Source: JAAYJR01 sp964495655
GTDB taxonomy: Bacteria; Bacteroidota; Bacteroidia; Bacteroidales; Prolixibacteraceae
Length of the DNA stretch: 49,427 nucleotides
Direction: 5' to 3'
NCBI GenBank assembly: GCA_964495655.1
Contig: CAZBWK010000015.1
Coordinates: forward strand, 1-49,427
Shown: one piece after another, positions 7,789-15,753 of the stretch
How positions within the stretch are numbered: the first letter of the stretch is position 1
Layout of the letters: every line of letters starts with the position of its first letter
Notes under the pieces: generated by a model
Seen by the model: the letters and a program-made list of their open reading frames with translations, nothing else
The model's database searches: none
What the model was told of the DNA's origin: nothing
Translations under genes and position numbers: made by a program

Positions 7789-8772
7789 TTAGTCTTTAGA
7801 TTCTCCCTCGCTCTCTTCTCCGGCTATCGATTCGCGCATCGAGGTATCGGCCATGATGTTTTTATATTTCATATAATCCATCACACCAAGGTTGCCATTC
7901 CTGAAAGCTTCTGCTATGGCGAGCGGCACCTTCACTTCAGCCTCTATCACCTTTGCGCGGGCTTCCTGGGCTTTTGCCTTCATCTCCTGCTCAAGCGCAA
8001 TAGCCATTGCGCGACGCTCTTCTGCTCTGGCCTGGGCAATGTTCTTATCTGCCTCGGCCTGATCCATTTGCAGTACGGCGCCAATATTTTTGCCTATGTC
8101 TATATCAGCAATGTCGATAGACAAAATCTCAAAAGCAGTACCTGCATCAAGCCCTTTTTCGAGCACTACGCGTGATATGAAGTCGGGATTCTCAAGCACG
8201 CTCTTGTGTGAGTGTGATGAACCGATAGAGGAAACAATGCCTTCGCCCACACGTGCCAGCACCGTATCTTCGCCGGCACCGCCAACGAGCTGCTTAATAT
8301 TTGCCCTGACAGTAACCCTCGCCTTTGCTATCAGCTGGATACCGTCTTTGGAGACAGCAGTGACCGGCGGAGTGTTGATCACTTTTGGATTTACAGACAT
8401 CTGAACTGCCTCAAATACATCGCGCCCTGCCAGGTCAATGGCTGTGGCTACTTTAAACGACAGATCGATGTTTGCTTTTGAGGCCGACACAAGGGCATGC
8501 ACTACATTGGAAACATGACCGCCGGCCAGATAATGGGCCTCCAGGTCATTACGGTTAAGTTCCAGTCCGGCTTTAATACCTTCGATAAGCGCACGCACTA
8601 TTACGCCCGGGGGCACCTTGCGAAACCTCATCAGCAAAAGCTGCAGCAGCGAAATTCTTACGCCCGAAACAAGGGCCGAAAACCATAGTCCTATTGGAAT
8701 GAAATAGAGGATGATAAAGAGAAGGACTATAACTCCTATCACTAATCCCCATGCACCGAATGATTCAGTCAT
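7789..8772 (-). CDS. floA: Flotillin-like protein FloA
   Basis: This is a membrane scaffold protein of the SPFH/flotillin superfamily (former UPF0365) that organises lipid-raft-like membrane zones. At 327 residues it matches the usual FloA length. The N-terminal 10-45 region is a hydrophobic hairpin (GLVIGVIVLLFIILYFIPIG), followed by the conserved LLLMRFRKVPPGVIV and ALIEGIKAGL segments, the SPFH core with INTPPVTAVSKDGIQL, and an Ala/Glu-rich helical domain (about 235-290) with the repeated AQARAEERRAMA pattern used for oligomerisation. It is the last gene of a minus-strand operon, 4 bases after the NfeD stop, the standard NfeD-FloA pairing. The terminator at 7576-7595 follows. Confidence 0.93.
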   Translation of the reverse strand: MTESFGAWGLVIGVIVLLFIILYFIPIGLWFSALVSGVRISLLQLLLMRFRKVPPGVIVRALIEGIKAGLELNRNDLEAHYLAGGHVSNVVHALVSASKANIDLSFKVATAIDLAGRDVFEAVQMSVNPKVINTPPVTAVSKDGIQLIAKARVTVRANIKQLVGGAGEDTVLARVGEGIVSSIGSSHSHKSVLENPDFISRVVLEKGLDAGTAFEILSIDIADIDIGKNIGAVLQMDQAEADKNIAQARAEERRAMAIALEQEMKAKAQEARAKVIEAEVKVPLAIAEAFRNGNLGVMDYMKYKNIMADTSMRESIAGEESEGESKD

Positions 8773-8776
8773 TTTT

Positions 8777-9247
8777 TTATTTATTTATGGGTTCTACAAT
8801 TATTTTATTTGACAGTATTCTGATCACCCTGATCTCTGTGTTATGATTTATATAGGAGCCGGTTGACTGTGCTTCGACGACTTCGCCGTTCACCTTTACC
8901 TTTCCCGATGGTGCCAGTCGCCCGAGTGTAATGCCTGTGTCACCGGCCCTGATCTTCTCTTTGTCTATATTGTCTATTCTCCCGTCGACCAGGGTGTCGA
9001 GAACCATTACTTTGCCTGACTTAGATCTGAAGAAGCGGTAAACGAGCGCCGGCGCAGCGATCAATACAAAGGCAAGGGTTACAATCCCCGGCAGGACTCC
9101 GTAGTTGGCAAAGGCCATGTAGACTGCTCCGATCAAAAGTGCCAGTCCGCCAATGCCTGCAATTGTTACTCCCGGGACAACAGCAAACTCGAGGAGCAGC
9201 AGCAGTAATCCGAGGAGGATCAACAGAATGATGGCAAGGATAGTCAT
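8777..9247 (-). CDS. NfeD-like membrane protein (FloA partner)
   Basis: This 156-residue protein has a hydrophobic N-terminal half with two or three membrane segments (residues 2-22, 25-50, 52-70) and a C-terminal soluble OB-fold domain (about 85-155; TGITLGRLAPSGKVKVNGE, then VEAQSTGSYI). That is the short NfeD1b layout without the ClpP-like protease domain. NfeD proteins are almost always encoded beside flotillins and are thought to help assemble or regulate them. Here the stop is 4 bases before floA, and the start overlaps the clpS stop by four bases (ATGA), so translation is probably coupled. The family call is firm from order and topology; the biochemical role is inferred from family knowledge. 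Confidence 0.88.
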   Translation of the reverse strand: MTILAIILLILLGLLLLLLEFAVVPGVTIAGIGGLALLIGAVYMAFANYGVLPGIVTLAFVLIAAPALVYRFFRSKSGKVMVLDTLVDGRIDNIDKEKIRAGDTGITLGRLAPSGKVKVNGEVVEAQSTGSYINHNTEIRVIRILSNKIIVEPINK

Positions 9248-9531
9248 GGCTGTGAATTGATTGTTACACTCAGATCTTTAAGCTCTAAAGCATTCTTCAT
9301 CTTCTCTATATCCTTGTATGTACCCTTGCGGACATCACAACTGCCTTTGTAATGGGTTATCAGGGCACATTGCACGGCCTGTTCGAACTGATGGGCACAC
9401 ACTTCAATGAGTGCGTTTATTACATAGTCGAAACTATGAATATCATCGTTATGCAGTATCAGTAAATAGATACCCCCAGGAATATTTTCCCTGCCGCTTT
9501 GCTCTTTCTTGCGGGTTTGTTTATTTGTCAT
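9244..9531 (-). CDS. clpS: ATP-dependent Clp protease adaptor ClpS
   Basis: ClpS is the N-degron adaptor that binds proteins with bulky N-terminal residues and hands them to ClpAP/ClpCP. The 95-residue sequence has a flexible polar N-terminus (about 1-20), then the core LLILHNDDIHSFDYV, whose Asn-Asp-Asp is the substrate-pocket signature, then helices ALIEVCAHQFEQA and the segment THYKGSCDVRKG that matches the canonical V-H-x-x-G-x-A-x-x region. The length equals typical ClpS. Starts and stops overlap both neighbours by four bases. ClpS next to a flotillin operon is unusual in a functional sense, but the overlaps show real co-transcription. Confidence 0.88.
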   Translation of the reverse strand: MTNKQTRKKEQSGRENIPGGIYLLILHNDDIHSFDYVINALIEVCAHQFEQAVQCALITHYKGSCDVRKGTYKDIEKMKNALELKDLSVTINSQP

Positions 9532-11072
9532 CTGCCTGCTTCTATTTCTTTTGCTTGTTCCAAAGTTATTCTTTTTCCCTGAAAATATGGCACAACTTGT
9601 GCATCTTTAATTCCTTCCTGTCTCACCTGGTCGCGCATTTTCACTGCATCATCAAGGTTGGTGAGGCTTCCGGTGGTGTATACAACTACTCCGTTCTCGT
9701 CTGTATAGTTGTCTATCCTCCGCAGCATCTCCAGCTTATTGTAAAGTCTCTTTATATGAGCCGGTACACCCCTGCTGTATGCTCCTATCTGTACCTTGTA
9801 TACCAGCTCGGCAGCACGCTGTCTGCCGGGAGTGATATCGGGGGTTATGAGCAGTTCGGAGGGGTCGATGATGATTATTGGCTCGTCATTTTTTGTGTCG
9901 GTGGCCATGGCCTCTGCATAACTGCCCTCTTTTAATGTTTTTATCTTGTTGAGTTCAATAATGAAATTGTTTAGCTCTGTCCCGTCTGCTTTCTGCCAGT
10001 ATTCATTTTCTGCATCTAAGCATCCCCGGCGGAGCTGGTTGATCATCTCCTGCATTCCGTAGGTCTCATTTTCGATCGAAAGGATCTCCTGTCCGATCGT
10101 GGATCTCATATTGGCATCGTCGGTCTGACGGTACTCCCTGCGCAGCATCGCGACCTTCTCCAGGTTCTTGTCAAGCTTCTTTTGCATGGCATGTGCCTGA
10201 CTGAAAAGTTCCTTCCCTTTTTCTGTTCTGAAGTGTGATGTGTGCAGGTAGGTGACAGAGTTGTTTATCCGGAACTCTATGAACTCTCCCTCGGGAAGGG
10301 CTACGGTGGGCTTCACCCCCGGCAGGTCGGGCAGCGCCCTGCGTGAAATGTCCAGTCCGCTCTCTTTTTTCATTGTCGGCCTGACTGCCGGAGCTGCCGG
10401 TAAGGCCTGGCGTCCGGCTGTGACTGTGTCGGCTGCCTCAGCCACGGGGGGTGCTGCAGGAGGGGGCGTGACTGACTGATCCTGCTGCTCGTCAACTGGC
10501 GCCTGTCCAGTCGTTTCAGTCAGAGGTGCTTCGGAGCTGACCGGCTGAGAGGATTCCATGATGTATCTCTCTGCCGCCTGTTCCCCCTGGTCTGCTTCGG
10601 TGGTTGGGGCGCCCTGACTTCCGAAGGGATTGACTTTATCATAGCACTGCTGTATTCTTTCGTTTATTTTCAGCTCCTGTTGTTCACTCTCAGGAACGCT
10701 CATCCTGAACTGGTTATAGAATTTCAGGGCCTGCTCCCACTCTTCCTTGGCATGGTACTGTATACCCAGGTAGTAGTTTATCCTGTGGGGGGTGACCGTC
10801 CTGCCGGCTTTCAACAGGTAGTTGAGGTCTGTATCAGTATAGTGGCCGTTCTCGGTGCGGCATGCTCCGTAGTAATAGTTGAGCATGGTATTGTCAGGAT
10901 CCTCATAGAGCAACCGGCCGAAAAGCTGTTCAGCCTCTTCATACCTCTCACGGTCAAAAAGCCTTAATGCATCAATGGCAGAGATTCCCTGTCCGCTAAC
11001 TGACAAATAGATGCCTGTCAGGTTAAACAAAATGAAGATTAATGATATGAATGTGTCTCTCTTGCTGATCAT
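9528..11072 (-). CDS. Exported TPR and SPOR-domain protein
   Basis: This 514-residue envelope protein has a signal peptide or anchor (hydrophobic residues 9-28), TPR-like helical repeats (about 32-145; ALRLFDRERYEEAEQLFGRL and INYYLGIQYHAKEEWEQALK), a Pro/Ala/Gln-rich linker (about 150-245), a coiled-coil segment (about 285-365) and a C-terminal SPOR domain (about 425-514, beginning ELVYKVQIGAYSRG). SPOR domains bind denuded peptidoglycan glycan strands, so a role in cell-wall or division-site processes is likely. It is the first gene of the operon and its stop overlaps clpS by four bases. The long leader (126 bases to 11199) has the ATGAAACGAGC motif. Domain calls are firm; the exact function is unknown. 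Confidence 0.82.
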   Translation of the reverse strand: MISKRDTFISLIFILFNLTGIYLSVSGQGISAIDALRLFDRERYEEAEQLFGRLLYEDPDNTMLNYYYGACRTENGHYTDTDLNYLLKAGRTVTPHRINYYLGIQYHAKEEWEQALKFYNQFRMSVPESEQQELKINERIQQCYDKVNPFGSQGAPTTEADQGEQAAERYIMESSQPVSSEAPLTETTGQAPVDEQQDQSVTPPPAAPPVAEAADTVTAGRQALPAAPAVRPTMKKESGLDISRRALPDLPGVKPTVALPEGEFIEFRINNSVTYLHTSHFRTEKGKELFSQAHAMQKKLDKNLEKVAMLRREYRQTDDANMRSTIGQEILSIENETYGMQEMINQLRRGCLDAENEYWQKADGTELNNFIIELNKIKTLKEGSYAEAMATDTKNDEPIIIIDPSELLITPDITPGRQRAAELVYKVQIGAYSRGVPAHIKRLYNKLEMLRRIDNYTDENGVVVYTTGSLTNLDDAVKMRDQVRQEGIKDAQVVPYFQGKRITLEQAKEIEAGR

Positions 11073-11137
11073 GTATCGCTCCCTGTTTTTATGAACTTCC
11101 GGATGTCTATGTTTGTTTTATAATAAGTTAGCTTTGC

Positions 11138-11151
11138 CCGGTTGCAACCGG
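11138..11151. promoter_or_regulatory. Perfect 14-bp palindrome in the divergent intergenic region
   Basis: CCGGTTGCAACCGG is perfectly symmetric and lies 66-79 bases upstream of the SPOR-protein start. The rest of the 332-base gap (11073-11404) holds the leader motif, a weak hairpin with eight T (11244-11266), and the bcp promoter; I see no credible gene in it. Confidence 0.4.
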
Positions 11152-11198
11152 TGAAACCTGCATCTGAGATTCTTTTAGTATGTCAAAAAGTCTGCCAT

Positions 11199-11209
11199 GC
11201 TCGTTTCAT
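11199..11209 (-). promoter_or_regulatory. Leader motif ATGAAACGAGC upstream of the SPOR-clpS-nfeD-floA operon
   Basis: Exact copy on the minus strand. It opens an 8-codon frame, MKRAWQTF, stop. About 7 bases upstream is TAATTTTA (11223-11216), a one-mismatch fit to TAnnTTTG, placing the motif at the likely 5' end of the transcript. Confidence 0.35.
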
Positions 11210-11367
11210 TTATTGTAAAATTACAAAAATTGTGCTAAGCTTTGCATCAGGAGGTGCTTTTTTTTGCGGGCGGCAGTTGTTCAGCCTCATTTGGCGGCTG
11301 TTAGTTAAATGCAAAAATTCGTTGTCAATCAATTGCTGCCATAAACAGGATTTAATTTTTAATAACG

Positions 11368-11375
11368 TATATTTG
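11368..11375 (+). promoter_or_regulatory. -7 box (TATATTTG) of bcp-recA
   Basis: Perfect TAnnTTTG box 30 bases before the bcp start. No convincing -33 TTG at the expected distance. Confidence 0.5.
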
Positions 11376-11404
11376 TGATATTCGAATTTTAAAATATCAG
11401 TAAT

Positions 11405-11869
11405 ATGAACTTACCAAAAGCAGGTGAACAAGCCCCGGATTTCAAAGGTGTTGATCAGGATGGCAAAATGATCAGTCTGAGCGATTACAGGGGTAAAAAG
11501 CTGATACTGTATTTTTATCCGAAGGATAATACTCCGGGATGTACGGCCGAAGCGTGCAACCTGAATGATAATTACGGCAGCTGGATCGATAAAGGATTCG
11601 AAGTGGTGGGTGTCAGTCCCGACAGCATTGATTCACACAGGAAGTTCCGTGATAAGTACGGACTGAAGTTCAGACTGATAGCCGATACGGAGAAGAAGAT
11701 ACTTCAGGATTATGGAGTTTGGGGAGAGAAGAGCATGTACGGGAAAAAATACTTCGGTGTGCTGCGGACAACCTTCATAATTGATGAGCAGGGGGTTATT
11801 ACGGAGGTTGTGACTAAAGTGAATACAAAAAACCATACCGGCCAGATAATGGAAACCTTAAATATTTAA
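11405..11869 (+). CDS. bcp: Thioredoxin-dependent thiol peroxidase (Bcp/PrxQ)
   Basis: This peroxiredoxin reduces hydrogen peroxide and organic peroxides using thioredoxin. The 154-residue sequence starts with PKAGEQAPDF, then LYFYPKDNTPGCTAEAC, which contains the peroxidatic Cys46 in the TPGCT motif and the resolving Cys51 five residues later, the atypical 2-Cys Q-type (PrxQ) pattern. GVSPDSIDSHRKF and the C-terminal TFIIDEQG strand complete the thioredoxin fold. It is full length and cytoplasmic, with no signal peptide. recA starts 12 bases after the stop, so oxidative defence and DNA repair genes are likely co-transcribed from the TATATTTG box at 11368. The call is very secure. Confidence 0.95.
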   Translation: MNLPKAGEQAPDFKGVDQDGKMISLSDYRGKKLILYFYPKDNTPGCTAEACNLNDNYGSWIDKGFEVVGVSPDSIDSHRKFRDKYGLKFRLIADTEKKILQDYGVWGEKSMYGKKYFGVLRTTFIIDEQGVITEVVTKVNTKNHTGQIMETLNI

Positions 11870-11881
11870 CCTTTTCAAAAC

Positions 11882-12907
11882 ATGACAAAAGAAGAAAAAG
11901 CACAAATCAACAAGGAGAAGCTTAAAGCCCTGCAACTTACCATGGATAAGATCGAAAAGAGCTATGGTAAAGGATCAATAATGCGTTTAGGAGATAAGGC
12001 AGCAGATGATGTTCCTGCTATATCGAGCGGTTCAATTGCCCTTGATGTGGCACTGGGTGTAGGCGGTTATCCGAAGGGAAGAGTGATTGAGATCTACGGT
12101 CCCGAGTCTTCAGGTAAGACAACCCTCGCAATACATGCTATTGCCGAAGCCCAAAAAGCTGGAGGTATCGCCGCTATCATCGATGCAGAACATGCATTTG
12201 ATCCCTATTATGCAAAAAAATTAGGCGTTAACATCGAGGAACTGCTCATATCACAGCCGGATAACGGGGAGCAGGCTCTTGAGATTGTGGATAACCTGGT
12301 GCGCTCAGGGGCAATTGATATTATTGTGATCGACTCGGTGGCTGCCCTCACCCCGAAGGCTGAGCTGGAAGGCGAGATGGGCGACTCAAGAATGGGACTG
12401 CAGGCCAGGCTTATGTCGCAGGCACTGCGCAAGCTGACTGCCAATATAAGTAAGACAAAGACATGTTGTATATTTATTAACCAGCTAAGGGAGAAGATAG
12501 GGGTTATGTTCGGTAATCCGGAAACAACAACCGGCGGTAATGCCCTTAAGTTTTATGCATCTGTGAGGCTCGACATACGGAGGACAGGACAGATAAAAGA
12601 CGGTGAAGAGGTGATGGGAAACAATGTGAGGGTGAAGGTGGTCAAGAATAAAGTGGCCCCGCCATTCCGGAAGGCTGAGTTCGATATCCTTTATGGTGAA
12701 GGTATCTCAAAATCGGGTGAGATCATCGACCTGGCAGTACAGTTTAATATTATCAGGAAGAGCGGGTCATGGTTCAGCTATGGGGATACTAAACTGGGAC
12801 AGGGACGCGAAACGGTGCGCTCACTGATAATTGATAACCCTGAACTGGCCCGGGAGCTTGAAGTAAAAATACTGGAGGCAATAGCGGGCAAACCTGCTTC
12901 AACATAA
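11882..12907 (+). CDS. recA: Recombinase RecA
   Basis: RecA forms ATP-dependent filaments on single-stranded DNA, drives homologous pairing and triggers SOS self-cleavage. The 341-residue sequence contains the Walker A motif GPESSGKT (73-80), the catalytic Glu segment DAEHAFDPYYAKKLG, Walker B IIVIDSVAALTPKAE, loop L1 (GDSRMGLQARLMSQALRKLT), the loop L2 region (FGNPETTTGGNALKFYASVR) and the C-terminal domain. The C-terminal tail is short and lacks the very acidic tail of enterobacterial RecA. No LexA-type operator is evident because the gene sits 12 bases behind bcp. Full length, no defects. Confidence 0.98.
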   Translation: MTKEEKAQINKEKLKALQLTMDKIEKSYGKGSIMRLGDKAADDVPAISSGSIALDVALGVGGYPKGRVIEIYGPESSGKTTLAIHAIAEAQKAGGIAAIIDAEHAFDPYYAKKLGVNIEELLISQPDNGEQALEIVDNLVRSGAIDIIVIDSVAALTPKAELEGEMGDSRMGLQARLMSQALRKLTANISKTKTCCIFINQLREKIGVMFGNPETTTGGNALKFYASVRLDIRRTGQIKDGEEVMGNNVRVKVVKNKVAPPFRKAEFDILYGEGISKSGEIIDLAVQFNIIRKSGSWFSYGDTKLGQGRETVRSLIIDNPELARELEVKILEAIAGKPAST

Positions 12908-12910
12908 TAT

Positions 12911-13012
12911 TGCAACAAAGGCTGAGGCTCCGGTGACTGCAGCCAGATGGTTCAGAACCTTATCCTTTGCCGTTCTCTTCAGCGAGCGGATTGCTTGAGC
13001 AATCAGATTGCT
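12911..13012 (+). repeat. Intergenic REP-like element (copy R2)
   Basis: Decayed left arm, conserved spacer (TGCAGCC...GGTTCAGAA), inner arm CCTTATCCTTTGCC, an imperfect right hairpin CCGTTCTC-TTCA-GCGAGCGG (12970-12989), then an extra perfect hairpin GATTGCTTGAGCAATC (12989-13004). It begins 4 bases after the recA stop. The remainder of the recA-thrA gap (13013-13162) shows no gene. Confidence 0.75.
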
Positions 13013-13162
13013 TCAGTTCCTGGAAAAAGTATTATGCCGGAATTTATAGTTATCATTAAATTTTCCTTAGCTGCAGCTATTTTTATCCGGATTACAGAGA
13101 AAAGAAACTAATTTCGATTTTATGGGGTAACACTCCCGGTGAAAATATAAAGTAATACTCAA

Positions 13163-15586
13163 ATGAAGGTTATGAAATTTGGAGGTACCTCAGTGGGTAC
13201 TTCCGAAAATATAAAGCTCGTAAGGGATATCATAAAGCATCAGGATGATGATGTGATTGTTGTGATATCTGCCCTCGACAGCGTAACTGATGCTATCTTG
13301 AGGGCCGCAAAGCTTGCATCTGAAGGGGATAAGAAATTTTATAGTGAACTGGAACTGATAGAAAAGCTTCATCAGGAGGTTACGGCCGAGCTGTTTGGTG
13401 ATCCGGGAGAGATTTTTGAGATTGTCGGTGGACTCCTTAATGAGCTGAGACAGATACTGACGGGAATTATGCTTGTTGGCGAGCTTACCTGCAAGACACT
13501 CGACCGGATCGCAGGAATTGGGGAACGCATGTCATCACATATCGTGGCTCATTATATTGAGGGGGCTGTGTGGGCTGACTCATCCGGACTGATACGGACT
13601 GACAGTAATTTTGGTAAGGCATCGGTCGACTTCGAAACGACCAACCGCCTTATTGTCAATGAGTTTGGACGCATTAAAGGTGTTGCTGTTGTCCCGGGCT
13701 TCATTGCTAAAAATAAAAAGGGTGAATACACTACCCTCGGAAGGGGAGGATCTGACTATACGGCAGCTATCATTGCCGCTGCCCTCGATGTTGATGTGCT
13801 GGAGATATGGACAAACGTAGACGGGTTTATGACGGCCGATCCGAAGGTGATCAGCAAGGCATACACTATTCCTGAGCTAACATATTCCGAAGCAATGGAG
13901 CTGTCGCACTTCGGCGCCAAGGTTATCTATCCGCCTACTATACTTCCTGTTTATCAGAAAAATATACCTGTAAGGATCAAGAATACCTTCTCACCCGAGA
14001 AGGAGGGGTCGCTGATCGTCAGTAAGGTAGACGGGCGTAAGGACAGGCCTATAAAAGGGATCTCGTCAATATCTGATATTGTGCTGGTTACCTTGCAGGG
14101 ACTGGGCATGGTGGGTGTGACAGGTATATCAATGAGGTTGTTCTCCACCCTGGCAAAGGTTAATGTTAATGTGATACTTATTTCACAGGCCTCTTCTGAA
14201 AATTCTATAAGCGTGGCAATTGATGAGAAGGCGGTGAAGGCCGCCGAGAGAGCTATACGTGAGGAGTTTGACAAGGAGATAGCCTCGGGGAGGATCAGTA
14301 ATTTACATATCGAGAGGGACTTGTCGATCGTTGCTATCGTCGGTGAGAATATGAAGCATACTACCGGAATTGCAGGTAAGCTTTTTACAACCATCGGACG
14401 TAATGGTGTCAATGTGATCGCTATCGCCCAGGGTGCTTCTGAGCTTAATATATCGTGGGTGGTGAAAAGGTCGGAGCTGCGCAAAACATTGAACGTGGTA
14501 CATGAATCGTTCTTCCTGTCTGAAAATGTGGAGCTTAATGTTTTTCTTATGGGTACCGGCTCTGTCGGCGGTAACCTGCTTGAGCAGCTTCAGAAGCAGC
14601 AGAAGAAATTGCTGGAGGAGAAACACCTGAAGATCAAGCTGACAGGTATTGCCAATACTAAAAAGATGCTTTTCAGACGCGACGGGATCGAGATACCGGA
14701 GTGTAAAAATGTGCTTGACAGCGAAGGAGGTAAATCATCGCTCAGCGGGTTTGTGGGGGAGATGAATGACATGAATATTTATAACTCTGTGTTTGTCGAC
14801 TGTACGGCATCGGACGAGGTCGCACTGAAGTACAAAGATATTCTCAGTTCTAATATCTCTGTGGTCACAGCTAATAAGGTTGCTGCCTCGTCGGTTTTTA
14901 AAAATTATTACAACCTGAAGCTGACAGCTAAGCGTAAAGGGGTTAAGTTTTTGTTTGAGACTAATGTGGGAGCAGGATTGCCTATAATTAACACACTGAA
15001 TGACCTGGTGAACTCGGGCGACAGAATTTTGAAGATCGAGGCGGTGCTGTCGGGTACATTGAATTTTATTTTTAATACAATCTCCCCGGAGATATCTTTT
15101 AGTAAAACAGTTAAGATGGCTAAGGAGCTGGGTTATTCAGAGCCGGACCCGCGAATTGACCTTAGCGGGATTGATGTGGCCCGTAAGATACTGATCCTTG
15201 CCAGGGAGGCCGGCTACCCGCTGGAGATGGAGGATATAACGATCGAACGGTTTATCCCTGAGGAGATGTTTGCCGGTACGCCGGACCAGTTCTGGAGTAA
15301 CCTGCCTTCGCTGGATGAAGATTTTGAGGTGAGACGAAAGAAGCTGGAGACTGAAAATAAAAAGTGGCGCTTTGTGGCCCGCTTTGAAAAGGATAAGGCA
15401 CATGTCGGACTGCAGGTGGTGGGACCGGGTCATCCTTTTTATGACTTGCAGGCAAGTAATAACCTGGTGATATATACCACCGAAAGGTATAATGAATTCC
15501 CGATGCTCATTAAGGGATACGGGGCAGGAGCCTCAGTGACAGCTGCCGGTGTTTTTGCAGATATTATTAAGGTGGCTAATATCTGA
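13163..15586 (+). CDS. thrA: Bifunctional aspartokinase / homoserine dehydrogenase
   Basis: This protein catalyses the first and third steps of threonine/methionine synthesis: phosphorylation of aspartate and NAD(P)H reduction of aspartate semialdehyde to homoserine. The 807 residues read in order: aspartokinase with KFGGTSVG (5-12) and TLGRGGSDYTA; two ACT regulatory domains (about 305-460; GLGMVGVTGISMRLF and the second repeat VGENMKHTTGIAGKLF), where threonine feedback acts; and homoserine dehydrogenase from about 470 with the nucleotide motif FLMGTGSVGGNLL, the VTANKVA strand, the GAGLPIINTLNDL loop and GTLNFIFNT. The length matches E. coli ThrA (820). It leads the operon thrA-apgM-thrC. 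Repeat R3 lies between it and apgM. Confidence 0.96.
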   Translation: MKVMKFGGTSVGTSENIKLVRDIIKHQDDDVIVVISALDSVTDAILRAAKLASEGDKKFYSELELIEKLHQEVTAELFGDPGEIFEIVGGLLNELRQILTGIMLVGELTCKTLDRIAGIGERMSSHIVAHYIEGAVWADSSGLIRTDSNFGKASVDFETTNRLIVNEFGRIKGVAVVPGFIAKNKKGEYTTLGRGGSDYTAAIIAAALDVDVLEIWTNVDGFMTADPKVISKAYTIPELTYSEAMELSHFGAKVIYPPTILPVYQKNIPVRIKNTFSPEKEGSLIVSKVDGRKDRPIKGISSISDIVLVTLQGLGMVGVTGISMRLFSTLAKVNVNVILISQASSENSISVAIDEKAVKAAERAIREEFDKEIASGRISNLHIERDLSIVAIVGENMKHTTGIAGKLFTTIGRNGVNVIAIAQGASELNISWVVKRSELRKTLNVVHESFFLSENVELNVFLMGTGSVGGNLLEQLQKQQKKLLEEKHLKIKLTGIANTKKMLFRRDGIEIPECKNVLDSEGGKSSLSGFVGEMNDMNIYNSVFVDCTASDEVALKYKDILSSNISVVTANKVAASSVFKNYYNLKLTAKRKGVKFLFETNVGAGLPIINTLNDLVNSGDRILKIEAVLSGTLNFIFNTISPEISFSKTVKMAKELGYSEPDPRIDLSGIDVARKILILAREAGYPLEMEDITIERFIPEEMFAGTPDQFWSNLPSLDEDFEVRRKKLETENKKWRFVARFEKDKAHVGLQVVGPGHPFYDLQASNNLVIYTTERYNEFPMLIKGYGAGASVTAAGVFADIIKVANI

Positions 15587-15597
15587 TGCTGTCCCGG

Positions 15598-15705
15598 GTC
15601 CGCCGGCTAAAGCCGACGGTAAAGAATAAGGCACAGATTAAAGCAGCCGGGTTGTTCAGAACCTATCCCTTGCCGTTCGCTTCAGCGAACGGATTGCTTG
15701 AGCGA
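15598..15705 (+). repeat. Intergenic REP-like element inside the thr operon (copy R3)
   Basis: Left hairpin at 15600-15619 (CCGCCGGCT/AGCCGACGG, one mismatch), spacer AAGCAGCC...TTGTTCAGAA, inner arm CCTATCCCTTGCC, and a perfect right hairpin CCGTTCGC-TTCA-GCGAACGG (15673-15692). It starts 12 bases after the thrA stop and ends about 50 bases before the real apgM start. It happens to be open in the apgM frame. Confidence 0.85.
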
Positions 15706-15753
15706 ACTGATAACAACTCTTTTATTAATGATTTGATAATTAACACAGCACTG

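Noticed and set aside
9411..9935. A 174-codon plus-strand frame over clpS and the SPOR protein
   Set aside because: It is antisense to two overlapping, family-matched genes, and its Cys/Tyr-rich content is typical of shadow frames.
11142..11378. A 78-codon frame in the bcp upstream gap
   Set aside because: It covers the bcp promoter box, has an erratic composition and no motif; the gap is better explained as regulatory.
15586..15753. The 56-residue N-terminal extension of apgM
   Set aside because: It is translated repeat R3; the family-conserved start is at 15754.
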